From an uncultured Azospirillum sp. (lineage in GTDB: Bacteria; Pseudomonadota; Alphaproteobacteria; Azospirillales; Azospirillaceae): 40,422 bases of DNA. Under the pieces are notes generated by a model, which saw only the letters and a list, made by a program, of their open reading frames with translations, was not told the origin of the DNA and searched no databases. Where the stretch lies: the NCBI RefSeq assembly GCF_946480385.1, contig NZ_CAMLJP010000052.1:1-40422 (forward strand). The letters are read 5' to 3'. This document shows positions 1 through 8,093 of this stretch, one piece after another (the stretch's first letter is position 1; the number at the start of each line of letters is the position of its first letter). The position numbers and the translations under genes were made by a program.

Positions 1-3000
1 TGGCGGCCTCTTCCCAATCCTTCGCCTTGGTCGCCTTCAGCGCGGCGATGGTGTTGACCCCACCGTCCTTCAGGCCACCCTGTTCAAGCAGCGTGTAGCG
101 CAGCAGATCGCCTATGGCGTTATCGCCCTTGCCGAACTCCTTGTAGGGCACCGAGCCGCCGACATAGAGGCCCTTGGCCGCGGTCTGGCCGATGCCGAAG
201 TCCTTGGTCAGCTTTCCGCCACCCGTGGCGGCAATCGAGAAGATGCCGGACAGGGCGGTGCCGAGCGCCTTGCCGGTTTCCGGGTCTCCTTCATTGTCGG
301 TGAGGATGTTGCCGAAAGTCGCCGATTTGCCGCCCGCATTGATCGTCACGTCTGCCGACGCCGTCTTACCGACAGTGGCCTTCTGCGTGCTGAGCAGTCC
401 CGTGATGAGGCCGACAGCCGCCGCGATGGCCAGACCAATGCCGCCGGTCATCGCGCCGATGCCCAAGAGCGAACCGCCAAGGTACGACGCCCCGGCTCCA
501 AGGGCCGCGCCGGACAGGCCGCCAACCGCCTTGCTGTTGGTTGCCGTGCCGAGTGCGCCACCCAGCATGCCGCCACCAAGACCAGCGGCGCCCGCTCCCA
601 AAAGGCCGGAAAGACCAGTCCCCGCCGCCACCTCGCCGGGGATTACCGAAGTGGCCCCGCCGCCGGTCAACATCCCGTTCGCCCCGGTCAGCACCGTGGT
701 GGGCATCTGAGATGCCGTACCGATGCCAAGGTAAGTAGCGCCGAACGTGTCAATGGCCGAACTGATGCCGCCGGACAGGCCCAGCTTGTCCATGGCCCAA
801 CCGCCGGCCTTTGACAGGGCGGTGTTGGTCAGGCTGCCGGTCAGGCCGTTGGTGGCGGCCCCCGCCGCACCGGCGGGCGCCTGGATGCCGAACAGCGACG
901 GCATCGCCCCAACCACCTGCGTAACGATGGGCAGGACGATATTGGCTTCCAGCGCCGCCACGGCGATCCGCTTGAAGATGGACTTGAAGACATCCACCAC
1001 GCTGGTGGCCTTGCCGGGGTCCATCAGTCGGTCGTACAGCGCTTCCGAAATGTCGCCGCTGATCTCCTTCGCCGTCGCCTGGACTTCTTTCTGGAAATTG
1101 ACGAGGGCCTGCGTGTCGGCGATCTGTTCCTGAAGGCGCACCCACTCCGCGATCTGTTCGGTCGTGGCGGACTTCGCCATCTGCGCGGCTTGCTGCTGGA
1201 TCTGGAGCGACCGGAGCGCGCGATCCCGATAGGGTTCAGCCTGCGCCATCAGCCCGAGTTCGGTGCGCACCATGTCCAATTCGGCACGGGCGGTGCGCAA
1301 CGCCTCTTCACCCTGCCGCGCCTTGCGGGCTTCGTCCGACCGCTTCGACAGGTGATCGTAATCGGCGGCCAGCTCGCGCAGCAGCTGGCCCAGCTCCGCC
1401 GCCCCTTCGGCTTCGGCCGCCTGTGCGGCACCCAGCAGCGCAGAGGTCTGAGCGGCAACCTCCGCCTGACGTTCCGCCTCCGCCTGCGCCGCCACCCCAT
1501 CGCGGGCGGCGTCGGCAACCTTCTCTTCCCACTCCACACGAGTCTGGAGGTCGGAAACGGACTTGGCCCCATCGGCGGCGGCCTGCGCGGCGGCCTGCAA
1601 AACCAGCTGGCTGGTCATCGCCTCGACGCTGACCGCGGCATTGCTGGCGGCGGCGGCCTGCGCTTCCATGGCCGCCTTGTGGCGGATGGTGTACTCCACC
1701 GCATCGGCGGCCGACGAGGTGAAGCGCAGGAGTTCCTGCGTGTACTGGGTGTTGAGAGAGGTTTCCCGTTCAACGGCGGAACTGCGGTCATTTTCAGCCG
1801 CAGTCATCTCCAGCAAGGCTTCCTTGCGGCGCGTTTCAACCAGCTTCAGCCGAGCGGTGGAGTCCAGGTTCCGCCGATCCGCCTCGCGGTTTGCCTCCAA
1901 TTCCGCGCGATTGAGGGCACGCTGTGCCGCGGTGCCCTTCATTGCGACGGACAGATCCTCATAGGCCTGACGCTCGTCGTTCAGCCACTTCTGGTTCGCC
2001 GCGCTCTGACCGATCTCCGGCGAAATGTCGTTGGCCGACCGGGTCAGCGGCGGGACGGTAGCCCTTCCGCCTGCCGGCCCGGTTTGCCGCTGGAGGTCGT
2101 AGTACCGCTGCTGGAGCGCCTGGAGCTGCTGACGGAGACTGTTCGCCACCGGCATGTCGCCATGCCCGCGCTCCACCATGCCAGCCAACTCGTCGCGCGT
2201 CCGATCCAACAACGCGCTGGTCTCCGCCAGATCGCGCGCCTTCTGGATTTCCTGCGGCATGCCGGCAACCCACCAGCTCATGCCCTTGAGCGCCTGCCCC
2301 AGACCGCGCATCAACGCTTGCGCCAGATCGCTGGAACCCAGCTTCTCAATGAGGTTGTCCCACTCCCGTTCCAGTTCGTGAAATGCATCCTTGGTATCGG
2401 ATCGCATTTGCTTTGCCGCGTCGCCGAATTGCCGCTGAAGCGCGCTCATGGCAGTGGCAAGCACTCCGGCTTGATCCCCATGACGCCCCATCAGGGCGAC
2501 ACTCTTCGCCTCTTCGACAAAGAGGAAACCCAATTCCTCGTCCAGCTTCCGCACACCAGCGGCACCGCCAGCAAAGGCGTCGGCCAACTTCGCCGCCCAC
2601 TCCTCCACGGCCCCACCTTTAACGGCCTGGACGTCCTGCGCAAGAGCGGCAAGCGACCGTACCAGGGCGGCATCGTTGATGCGGGAATTAAGGGAAACGG
2701 TGTGGACGGCCGACGTGGCATTCTCACGGCTAACGCCGCGGTCGTTGGCAATGTCCTGCGCCATCGACCGCAGGGCGGCGCCGGTGGCGTTGAGGTTGGG
2801 ATTGAGGGCGCGGAGACGGATGTCCATCTCCCGCACTTCCGCCGAGATCTGCGCCGCGCGGTTCAGCGCCACCGCGGCACCGACAGCCAGGGCACCGAAC
2901 CCCAGCGTCACCGCCGTCACCGGCGTCATCAGCAGCGACATGGCGCGCGACAGGCCGCCCACGGCCATCACCGCCTGCGGTCCCTGCTGGATGATCGGAT

Positions 3001-4168
3001 AGAACAGCCCTTGTCCCGACGCGACCTGAACGACGAAGTCCTGCGCCTGATAGGACAGGTTCGCCATCTCGTGCGCGGCCAGACCGGACATCCGGCCCAT
3101 CGTCGCGGCGCCGCTGTTGGTGGCGACCATCTCGGCACGCACGCGAGCCAACGCACGCTCCAGCGCCATCGTCTCTTCGCCGGTGCGGGCGAAGGGGCGC
3201 AGCGCTTCCAGCCGCAGCAACTCGGCTTCCAGCCTTTCGCCTTCGGTCCTCGTCCGGGCGATGATCTGCGCCAGTTGCCCCTGCGCCGCCACCGCGGCGC
3301 GGGCCGCATCGGTGGACTGCGCGATCTCGGTTTCGGTCGCCTCGATGGCGCGGGTGAGTGCCTGTGCTTCCGGGATCGACTGCGCGAAGGGGCGCAGGGC
3401 ACGCAACTCCTCCAGGCGGGCGCGCAGCCGCTCCGCCGGCGTCGCCGTTTCCACCATGAGGGCAGCCAGCCGGGACTGCGCCGCCGCCGCGTCGCGGGCG
3501 GCTTCGCTGTGGCCCTCAAGGGCAGTCTCGGTGGACGTGATCGCGCGGGTCAGCGCGTCGGCCTCCGCCTCGGTGGTGGCGAAGGGGCGGAGGGCGGCCA
3601 GTTCGGTCAGCCGTCCCTGAAGGCGTTCCACCGGAGTGCGGGTTTCGTCGATCAGCGCCGCCAGCCGGGCCTGCGCGGATGCGGCCTGCCGGGCGGCTTC
3701 GCTGTGGCCCTCCAGGGCGGCTTCGGCCGCCGTGATGGCGTGGAACAGCGCATTGGCCTCTTCGGCCGACGTGGCGAAGGGGCGGAGACGCTCCAGCTCC
3801 GCCAGCGTCGCCTGAAGGCGTTCCACCGGCGTCCGGGTCTTCTCGACCAGATCGGCCAGCCGCTCCTGCGCCGCTGCCGCCGTGCGCGCCTCGTCCGAAT
3901 GAGAGGCGATGGCGCGATCCAGTTCGGCCGTGGCGCGGGCAAGCGCGCGGGCTTGTTCGGCCGTGCTGGCGAACGGCGCCAGCGTCGCCAGCTCCGCCAA
4001 CCGGGCCTGCAACCGCTCCACCGGCGTGGCAGTCTGGGTGACGAGTTGGGCAAGCCGGCGCTGGGCATCGCCCATCTCATCCAGATTGTCGCTCACCCGC
4101 CGGATGGAATTGACCAGTTCGGCCGTACCATCCGCCCGGAGCCGGAGAACCAGGGTCATGTCGGTCAT
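1..4168 (-). CDS. Phage tail tape measure protein (C-terminus beyond window)
   Basis: An open frame of 1389 codons reads without a stop to the window edge, which fits a tape measure protein that sets tail length and is later ejected. The start ATG (4166-4168) overlaps the upstream stop in an ATGA. Roughly residues 20-350 are built from 65-residue repeats with a conserved L-R-P-F-A core and alanine/glutamate-rich helical surroundings. After this come hydrophobic stretches around residues 380-440, then a long Ala/Gln/Glu-rich coiled-coil region. A Gly/Ala-rich segment (about residues 1110-1280) resembles the membrane-active part of tape measures. Position between the tail chaperones and the window edge supports the call. 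The C-terminal end and total length cannot be seen. Confidence 0.88.
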   Translation of the reverse strand, partial: MTDMTLVLRLRADGTAELVNSIRRVSDNLDEMGDAQRRLAQLVTQTATPVERLQARLAELATLAPFASTAEQARALARATAELDRAIASHSDEARTAAAAQERLADLVEKTRTPVERLQATLAELERLRPFATSAEEANALFHAITAAEAALEGHSEAARQAASAQARLAALIDETRTPVERLQGRLTELAALRPFATTEAEADALTRAITSTETALEGHSEAARDAAAAQSRLAALMVETATPAERLRARLEELRALRPFAQSIPEAQALTRAIEATETEIAQSTDAARAAVAAQGQLAQIIARTRTEGERLEAELLRLEALRPFARTGEETMALERALARVRAEMVATNSGAATMGRMSGLAAHEMANLSYQAQDFVVQVASGQGLFYPIIQQGPQAVMAVGGLSRAMSLLMTPVTAVTLGFGALAVGAAVALNRAAQISAEVREMDIRLRALNPNLNATGAALRSMAQDIANDRGVSRENATSAVHTVSLNSRINDAALVRSLAALAQDVQAVKGGAVEEWAAKLADAFAGGAAGVRKLDEELGFLFVEEAKSVALMGRHGDQAGVLATAMSALQRQFGDAAKQMRSDTKDAFHELEREWDNLIEKLGSSDLAQALMRGLGQALKGMSWWVAGMPQEIQKARDLAETSALLDRTRDELAGMVERGHGDMPVANSLRQQLQALQQRYYDLQRQTGPAGGRATVPPLTRSANDISPEIGQSAANQKWLNDERQAYEDLSVAMKGTAAQRALNRAELEANREADRRNLDSTARLKLVETRRKEALLEMTAAENDRSSAVERETSLNTQYTQELLRFTSSAADAVEYTIRHKAAMEAQAAAASNAAVSVEAMTSQLVLQAAAQAAADGAKSVSDLQTRVEWEEKVADAARDGVAAQAEAERQAEVAAQTSALLGAAQAAEAEGAAELGQLLRELAADYDHLSKRSDEARKARQGEEALRTARAELDMVRTELGLMAQAEPYRDRALRSLQIQQQAAQMAKSATTEQIAEWVRLQEQIADTQALVNFQKEVQATAKEISGDISEALYDRLMDPGKATSVVDVFKSIFKRIAVAALEANIVLPIVTQVVGAMPSLFGIQAPAGAAGAATNGLTGSLTNTALSKAGGWAMDKLGLSGGISSAIDTFGATYLGIGTASQMPTTVLTGANGMLTGGGATSVIPGEVAAGTGLSGLLGAGAAGLGGGMLGGALGTATNSKAVGGLSGAALGAGASYLGGSLLGIGAMTGGIGLAIAAAVGLITGLLSTQKATVGKTASADVTINAGGKSATFGNILTDNEGDPETGKALGTALSGIFSIAATGGGKLTKDFGIGQTAAKGLYVGGSVPYKEFGKGDNAIGDLLRYTLLEQGGLKDGGVNTIAALKATKAKDWEEAA
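3189..3980 (-). repeat. Five in-frame 195-bp (65-residue) repeats in the tape measure gene
   Basis: On the plus strand the core GCGAAGGGGCG, or a close variant, starts at 3189, 3384, 3579, 3774 and 3969, exactly 195 nt apart each time. On the coding strand each encodes the L-R-P-F-A core, or L-A-P-F-A in the first copy, preceded by E-R-L-Q/E and a run of leucine/alanine heptads. The repeats are diverged at the DNA level but constant in length, as expected for helical repeats under selection for spacing. Confidence 0.85.
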
Positions 4169-4886
4169 TGCGGCCGTTCCCTCTCCAGGCGTTCCTGCCA
4201 GACTTCAAGCGCGACCCGTTCCATGTCGCGGATGTCGCCGAACAGCTCGGGGGTGGTGGTGATGCCCATCAGGGCGGCGGTCGGGGCGATGGCGCCGTAG
4301 TCCAGGCCGGTGGCCTGACCGTCCAGGCCGGCGCGGCGCCACTGGGTGCCCAGCGCCAGGAAGAGGTCCAGCGCCGGGCGGTTCTCCGGCCAGACGACAT
4401 AGGGCGCGTCGTCGGCCGGGTCCTCGTCACCGACGACGCCGAAGAAGCCTTCCGCGTCGTCCCGGTTGTCCTCACCCCGCCCGGCGCCGCCCGATGCCCA
4501 CAGCCGGACGGCGCCTTTCAGTTTCCCTTGCGGGCCTTGCCGTTGACGCCTTCGAAATAGGCGTCGATGAAGGCGGAGCGCACATAGGGGATGGCGATCA
4601 GCTTCAACAGGTTCTCGTCGGTGAACTCGAAATCCGGGCCGTTCTTGTCCCCCGTTTTGATGCCCTTCCAGCCGACCACCACCTGTTCCAGGACGAGGCG
4701 GGTGTCGTCGCAAATCTCTCCGGCGGAGCGGGCCGACAGGGCGCGGGCGGTGACCTCCGTCACGAACTCCGGCGGCATGACCTTGAACTCCACCTCCACC
4801 TCCTTGGCGACCTTGCGGAAGCCTTCGGTCGGGTCGTAGATGCGGGCCTTGTTCCAGAAGGTGTTTTCCTCGTTGAAGACGAACAT
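4165..4886 (-). CDS. Tail assembly chaperone fusion (G-T type), made by -1 frameshift; DUF1799-like C-terminus
   Basis: The upstream chaperone frame and the following frame appear joined by -1 ribosomal slippage at GGGAAAC (4521-4527). The fusion would be 122 residues from the first frame plus 118 from the second, 240 in all, ending at 4165 in an ATGA overlap with the tape measure. The second part contains W-P-E-N-R-P-A-L, an F-L-A-L-x-T-Q-W motif and G-L-D-Y, typical of DUF1799 proteins that sit just before the tape measure in Mu-like siphophages. No well-placed start with a ribosome binding site is evident for an independent second gene. In lambda the equivalent GT protein recruits tail tube subunits onto the tape measure. 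Frameshifting is inferred from the signal, not measured. Confidence 0.8.
4483..4527 (-). promoter_or_regulatory. Programmed -1 frameshift signal: slippery heptamer plus hairpin
   Basis: On the minus strand the heptamer G GGA AAC (4527-4521) is in the X XXY YYZ register and directly precedes the TGA stop. After a 5-nt spacer (TGAAA) comes a 10-bp stem: arm 4515-4506 (GGCGCCGTCC) pairs with 4492-4483 (GGGCGGCGCC) with a single G-U wobble and a 13-nt loop. Heptamer class, register, spacer length and a strong downstream stem all fit known bacterial and phage -1 frameshift cassettes. Confidence 0.85.
4518..4886 (-). CDS. Tail assembly chaperone (G-type, unshifted product)
   Basis: A 122-residue acidic protein is encoded between the tail tube and the tape measure, where siphophages carry the chaperone gene. 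It starts M-F-V-F-N-E and ends with K-A-R-K-G-N just before TGA. The last two sense codons and the preceding G form the slippery heptamer GGGAAAC. Most ribosomes should stop here and give the short form, while a minority make the longer fusion. I recognise the position and the frameshift architecture rather than a named family. It should coat or fold the tape measure during tail assembly and be absent from the virion. Confidence 0.8.
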   Translation of the reverse strand: MFVFNEENTFWNKARIYDPTEGFRKVAKEVEVEFKVMPPEFVTEVTARALSARSAGEICDDTRLVLEQVVVGWKGIKTGDKNGPDFEFTDENLLKLIAIPYVRSAFIDAYFEGVNGKARKGN

Positions 4887-4915
4887 GGGCGGCGTTCCTT
4901 ACGGTTCGGGGGAAA

Positions 4916-6163
4916 TCAGCGGGCGGTGAGGGTGAAATCGTCGTTGCCGGCGTCGGACGGCAGCAAGGTCAGGGTGGCGGAGCACGCCACTTCCTCGCCG
5001 TCCCGTTCCTGTTTCGGCTCGGTGATCTGGACGCGCAGGGCGGACAGGTCGACGACGTTGCCGGCGGCGGTGCCATGGACGATGCGCAGGGCGCCGGTCA
5101 GGTCGTCGTGAGCGGCCATCTCCACGTCCCAGTCGGCCAGCTTCGGATAGCGGAACTTGATGCTGGCCGTCGTGCCCGGCCGCGCCAGGATCACTTCGGC
5201 CTGATTGGGCCGGTCCTTGTACTCGAAGCTGTTCCCCAGATTGACCTCCAGGGACGTCAGCACGATGTCGACGCCGAACAGCGAAGCGACCGGGGTGTTG
5301 TCCTTCGACAGCACGAGACCCTTGGTGAAGCCGGCCGGCGCCGGGGTCGGCGGCGACTGGTCCAGCGGGCGTTCCCACAGCCCCTTGGTGTCGAAACTGA
5401 TCTTCGGCACGTCCTTCTCCGTGAAGGACAGGGTGGCGTTGCCGCGCGTGCCCCGCTGGCGATAGAGGATGCCGTCCTTGAAGAAGTAGATGCTGCCCGC
5501 CTCGAAATCGTCCGAAACGGGGGTGTAGCGGGTCAGCGCCGCCCCCAGCGCGATTGTCCAGCTGTCGCCGACCGCCAGAGCCGTACCCACGGTCGGCACG
5601 ATGGCGGCTCCGCCCGGCAGAGCCAGCGGCGTCGCGTCCGTCACCGTGACGTCGGTGACATTGTAGGCGGCGACGCCGTCCACCGCCGGGGCGGCGACGG
5701 TCACCTTGGCGGCGCCGCTGGCACCGGCGGTGGTGCAGGTGATGGTGACGACGCGGTCGACCGTGCCGGCATAGGCGGTGCCCATGGTGTAGGTCAGCGT
5801 CCCGACATTGCCGGCGGCCGGCGTGCCCGGCGACGCCTGCACCGTCGACGCGGCCGGGCGGATCGCCTCCCCCAGACCGACGCAACGCAGCAACGGGCTG
5901 TAGCCGGGGACGATGCCGGCGGTGCCCGATCCGGACAGTTCGCAGGCGAACTTGGACGAGCGGTGGACACCGACGTGGGTCTTCTCGCTGGCGCCCATGA
6001 AGCCGCGGACATAGCCGCGGTCGATCACCTGTCCGTCCAGCGGCACGCAGCTGGCGTCCTTGATCCGGATGGCATGGGCGCCGGTCGGGGCGGCATCGGT
6101 GCCATAGGTGGTCTCCACCTCAGCCAGAACGGTGGTCTTGCGCCAGAACAACGGGCCGGACAT
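4916..6163 (-). CDS. Phage tail tube protein
   Basis: This 415-residue protein lies directly upstream of the tail chaperones, the usual place of the tube subunit. The N-terminus (W-R-K-T-T-V-L-A-E-V-E-T-T-Y-G-T-D) is typical of phage tube proteins of Mu-like siphophages. Residues of about 110-210 are rich in Thr, Ala, Gly and Val and look like an inserted beta-sandwich domain exposed on the tail. The rest alternates short beta segments. The length exceeds simple tube proteins of about 200-250 residues, in line with an insertion. A GGAG lies 8 nt before the ATG. The single tube gene without a sheath partner supports a non-contractile tail. Confidence 0.8.
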   Translation of the reverse strand: MSGPLFWRKTTVLAEVETTYGTDAAPTGAHAIRIKDASCVPLDGQVIDRGYVRGFMGASEKTHVGVHRSSKFACELSGSGTAGIVPGYSPLLRCVGLGEAIRPAASTVQASPGTPAAGNVGTLTYTMGTAYAGTVDRVVTITCTTAGASGAAKVTVAAPAVDGVAAYNVTDVTVTDATPLALPGGAAIVPTVGTALAVGDSWTIALGAALTRYTPVSDDFEAGSIYFFKDGILYRQRGTRGNATLSFTEKDVPKISFDTKGLWERPLDQSPPTPAPAGFTKGLVLSKDNTPVASLFGVDIVLTSLEVNLGNSFEYKDRPNQAEVILARPGTTASIKFRYPKLADWDVEMAAHDDLTGALRIVHGTAAGNVVDLSALRVQITEPKQERDGEEVACSATLTLLPSDAGNDDFTLTAR

Positions 6164-6166
6164 GGG

Positions 6167-6346
6167 TCACTCCTGAGTGTCGGTGGTGGAAACGGAGGCG
6201 GACGGGCGGCGCCGGTTGGGCGGGCGCTTGGGCTGGGGAGCCGGCGGTGCCGGCGCGTCGGCGACGGGCACGGTGCCGGCGCGGACGACGGCGCCGGTGG
6301 CGTCCAGGTGGTATCGGCCGCCCCGGCCGGTGTCGGTGGGGTCCAT
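6167..6346 (-). CDS. Small proline-rich phage protein
   Basis: A 59-residue frame fits between the stop of the upstream tail gene at 6350 and the tail tube start at 6163. It begins M-D-P-T-D-T-G-R and includes a basic proline-rich stretch (roughly residues 28-52). Its coding sequence contains the ribosome binding site of the tail tube gene, so the two are probably translationally coupled. I do not recognise the family. Short proteins of this kind often lie between the tail terminator and the tube genes in Mu-like phages. Tight packing is the main argument that it is real. Confidence 0.6.
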   Translation of the reverse strand: MDPTDTGRGGRYHLDATGAVVRAGTVPVADAPAPPAPQPKRPPNRRRPSASVSTTDTQE

Positions 6347-6349
6347 GGG

Positions 6350-6760
6350 TCAGCTCCAGATGCGGAAGGCGTTCCGGTAGCGCAGCAGCCACCACACGCT
6401 GTCGTCGACGATGTCGACCAGCGCGCCGCCGGCATATTCGATGGGCGTCTCCGCCTCCGGCGGCTGCCAGCCGGCCAGAAGCCCGTTGACGGTATTGCGC
6501 CAGTCGCCGATGACGTCGGCCGCCTTCACCCCTTTGAGGTCGCCGGCAGACCGCAGGATCAGCAGCACGCCGAAGGTCTGCGACACGGACTGATCGGTCG
6601 CGAGATAGGTGGCGGACGGCGCCGCGCTCTCCGCCTGGGGGAAGACGAAGGCGCAGGGCGTGGCGGGCGGGACACCCTTGACGGCCGACAGGCCGATGAT
6701 GCCCTCCACCGCGCGCAGTTCGCGGCAGTCCTTCAGACGGGTGACGACAGCGGCCAGCAT
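6350..6760 (-). CDS. Probable tail terminator / tail completion protein
   Basis: A 136-residue protein starts at the ATG of a TGATG overlap with the gpG-like gene. A GTG one codon earlier is possible but less likely. It begins M-L-A-A-V-V-T-R-L-K, then has beta-rich segments including F-V-F-P-Q and S-V-S-Q-T-F-G-V-L-L. It ends with a tryptophan-rich tail (W-W-L-L-R-Y-R-N-A-F-R-I-W-S). Size, position after gpG and before the tube gene, and this N-terminal helix pattern fit tail terminators that cap the tube and join it to the head. The assignment rests on gene order and general pattern. Confidence 0.6.
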   Translation of the reverse strand: MLAAVVTRLKDCRELRAVEGIIGLSAVKGVPPATPCAFVFPQAESAAPSATYLATDQSVSQTFGVLLILRSAGDLKGVKAADVIGDWRNTVNGLLAGWQPPEAETPIEYAGGALVDIVDDSVWWLLRYRNAFRIWS

Positions 6761-7293
6761 CACGCCACCCCGTCGCCAAGGGCGCGGCCGATGTGGGCGC
6801 GCAGGATGCCCAGCAGCATCGCCTCGTCGTCCCGGTCGATGCCGAGGAAGGGGCGCGGCGGGATGGTGACTTTCCTGCCCCTGCCGGCCATGCCGCCGAA
6901 CTGATGGATGCGGGCATAGATGCGGTCGGAGCCGACCTCCACCCCGTCGCGCGTGGCGCGGTGGTGAATGCCGCCCTTCAGATGGCCGCGATGCTGAAGG
7001 ATCTTCAGCGCCGCGACATAGCGGGCCGCCGGCTTGCGCAGGTCGCCCTTCATCGTGAAGGTCTTGGCCCGGCTGCCGATGCGACCGATGATCGTCTCAA
7101 TCGACAGGGGCCGCCAGGGCCGGCCAGTCGGATCGGTTTCGGTTTCGAACCGCCGCATGGTGAAGGTCACCAGACCGGAACCGATGTCGTCGAAGGCCGC
7201 CGTCATGTCGCCGGCCGCCGCCGCCAGCCTGCCCAACGCCGCCTGGATGCGGTCGTCGGACAGCGAGACGGAAACGCTGAAGCCATTGGTCAT
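6760..7293 (-). CDS. Phage virion morphogenesis protein, Mu gpG-like
   Basis: This 177-residue protein matches the gpG/tail completion family (Phage_tail_S). It has an early F-D-D-I-G-S-G-L segment and R-R-F-E-T-E-T-D-P-T-G-R-P-W, meaning 'treated with the correct specimen of W-x-P-L' as in the family. These are followed by L-K-x-x-G-D-L-R-K and the signature V-G-S-D-R-I-Y-A-R-I-H-Q-F-G-G near residue 125. It ends with P-P-R-P-F-L-G-I. In Mu-like phages it acts at the head-tail junction or in tail completion. It overlaps DUF1320 upstream (ATGA) and the terminator candidate downstream (TGATG), so the genes are co-translated. Confidence 0.9.
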   Translation of the reverse strand: MTNGFSVSVSLSDDRIQAALGRLAAAAGDMTAAFDDIGSGLVTFTMRRFETETDPTGRPWRPLSIETIIGRIGSRAKTFTMKGDLRKPAARYVAALKILQHRGHLKGGIHHRATRDGVEVGSDRIYARIHQFGGMAGRGRKVTIPPRPFLGIDRDDEAMLLGILRAHIGRALGDGVA

Positions 7294-7724
7294 CGGAAGC
7301 CCTCCAACGCGCGGGCGTCAAAAATGCGGGGCGGGATCACGCCTTTGACGCCACCACCGGGTGCGCCCGCCGCCGCGACACCGGCGACGGCCAGCGTCAG
7401 GCGTCCGTCGGCCGCGTCGCGCATCTGGCGCAGGGTGTCGTCATACGCCTTCTGCACCGGTTCGGTCGGGCCGCCCCGGTTCAGGTACAGGCGATGGCGG
7501 GCGATGTCGCAGGCCCAGCGCCGGACGATGTCGGGCACCGTCGCCAGCGGCGTTGCGTAGCGGGACGCCAGATAGCCGTCGATCAGCGACTGCGCGCCGG
7601 CAAGAGCGGCGGCCACCGCCACCTCGTCGATAGCGTCGGCCGGCGGGTCGGCCCGGTCGGTCAGCGCGATCAGGTCGTCGGTGCCGAAGGCGGCGATCAG
7701 GTCGGACAGGCCGGCATAGCTCAT
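7290..7724 (-). CDS. DUF1320 protein (Mu gp36-like head completion)
   Basis: A 144-residue protein begins M-S-Y-A-G-L-S-D-L-I-A-A-F-G, followed by L-I-A-L-T-D-R and a central A-Q-S-L-I-D-G-Y-L-A-S-R-Y-A-T-P-L. These are hallmarks of DUF1320, the family of Mu gp36. Such proteins are thought to act as adaptors between portal and tail in head completion. The C-terminus is Gly/Ala-rich. It shares 4-bp ATGA overlaps with both neighbours. The family assignment is firm; the exact role is by analogy with other connector proteins. Confidence 0.9.
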   Translation of the reverse strand: MSYAGLSDLIAAFGTDDLIALTDRADPPADAIDEVAVAAALAGAQSLIDGYLASRYATPLATVPDIVRRWACDIARHRLYLNRGGPTEPVQKAYDDTLRQMRDAADGRLTLAVAGVAAAGAPGGGVKGVIPPRIFDARALEGFR

Positions 7725-8083
7725 GACGCGCTCCTGCCGCGACCGGCCCGGCCGGCCGGCTTGGCCGCCGGCTTATCGGCGGTGGGGGGAATGGGGGTGG
7801 GAGCGGCGGCGGCCGCAACGCCGCCGCTCCCGTCCGCACCGGCCTGATGCCCAGTCGGGCCGGCGGCGGTCTCGTTGGGGGTGTCGGCGGACAGGAACAG
7901 CGGGGGCGTGTCGCCATCGCCGAAGTCCCGGTCTTCCGCCGGCCCGATCACGGCGCGCGTCACCAGCTCGTCCACGTCATCGTCGGACAGGACGTGGCCG
8001 GCGGCGATCAGGTCGCCCGGCATGAGCTTCCGGCCGGCGACCTTGACGGGCGACAGGACGGGATGGATGAGCACGCGCGCCAT
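7721..8083 (-). CDS. Mu gp35-like small head protein
   Basis: A 120-residue protein begins M-A-R-V-L-I-H-P-V-L-S-P-V, then has a V-A-G-R-K-L-M-P-G-D segment. A low-complexity tail rich in Ala, Pro and Gly runs from about residue 60 to the basic end. It lies between the major capsid protein and DUF1320, the place of gp35 in Mu-like phages. The N-terminal segment probably folds. The tail looks disordered. I assign it by position and general pattern, and a specific function is not known. Confidence 0.6.
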   Translation of the reverse strand: MARVLIHPVLSPVKVAGRKLMPGDLIAAGHVLSDDDVDELVTRAVIGPAEDRDFGDGDTPPLFLSADTPNETAAGPTGHQAGADGSGGVAAAAAPTPIPPTADKPAAKPAGRAGRGRSAS

Positions 8084-8093
8084 GGCCGCCCCC

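Noticed and set aside
1190..4300. Very long rightward open frame (1036 codons) across the tape measure gene
   Set aside because: Arg/Gly/Gln-rich shadow of the leftward tape measure frame, with no domains; typical of high-GC antisense frames.
5075..6904. 609-codon rightward open frame across the tail tube and gpG genes
   Set aside because: Overlaps several well-supported leftward genes and has shadow composition.
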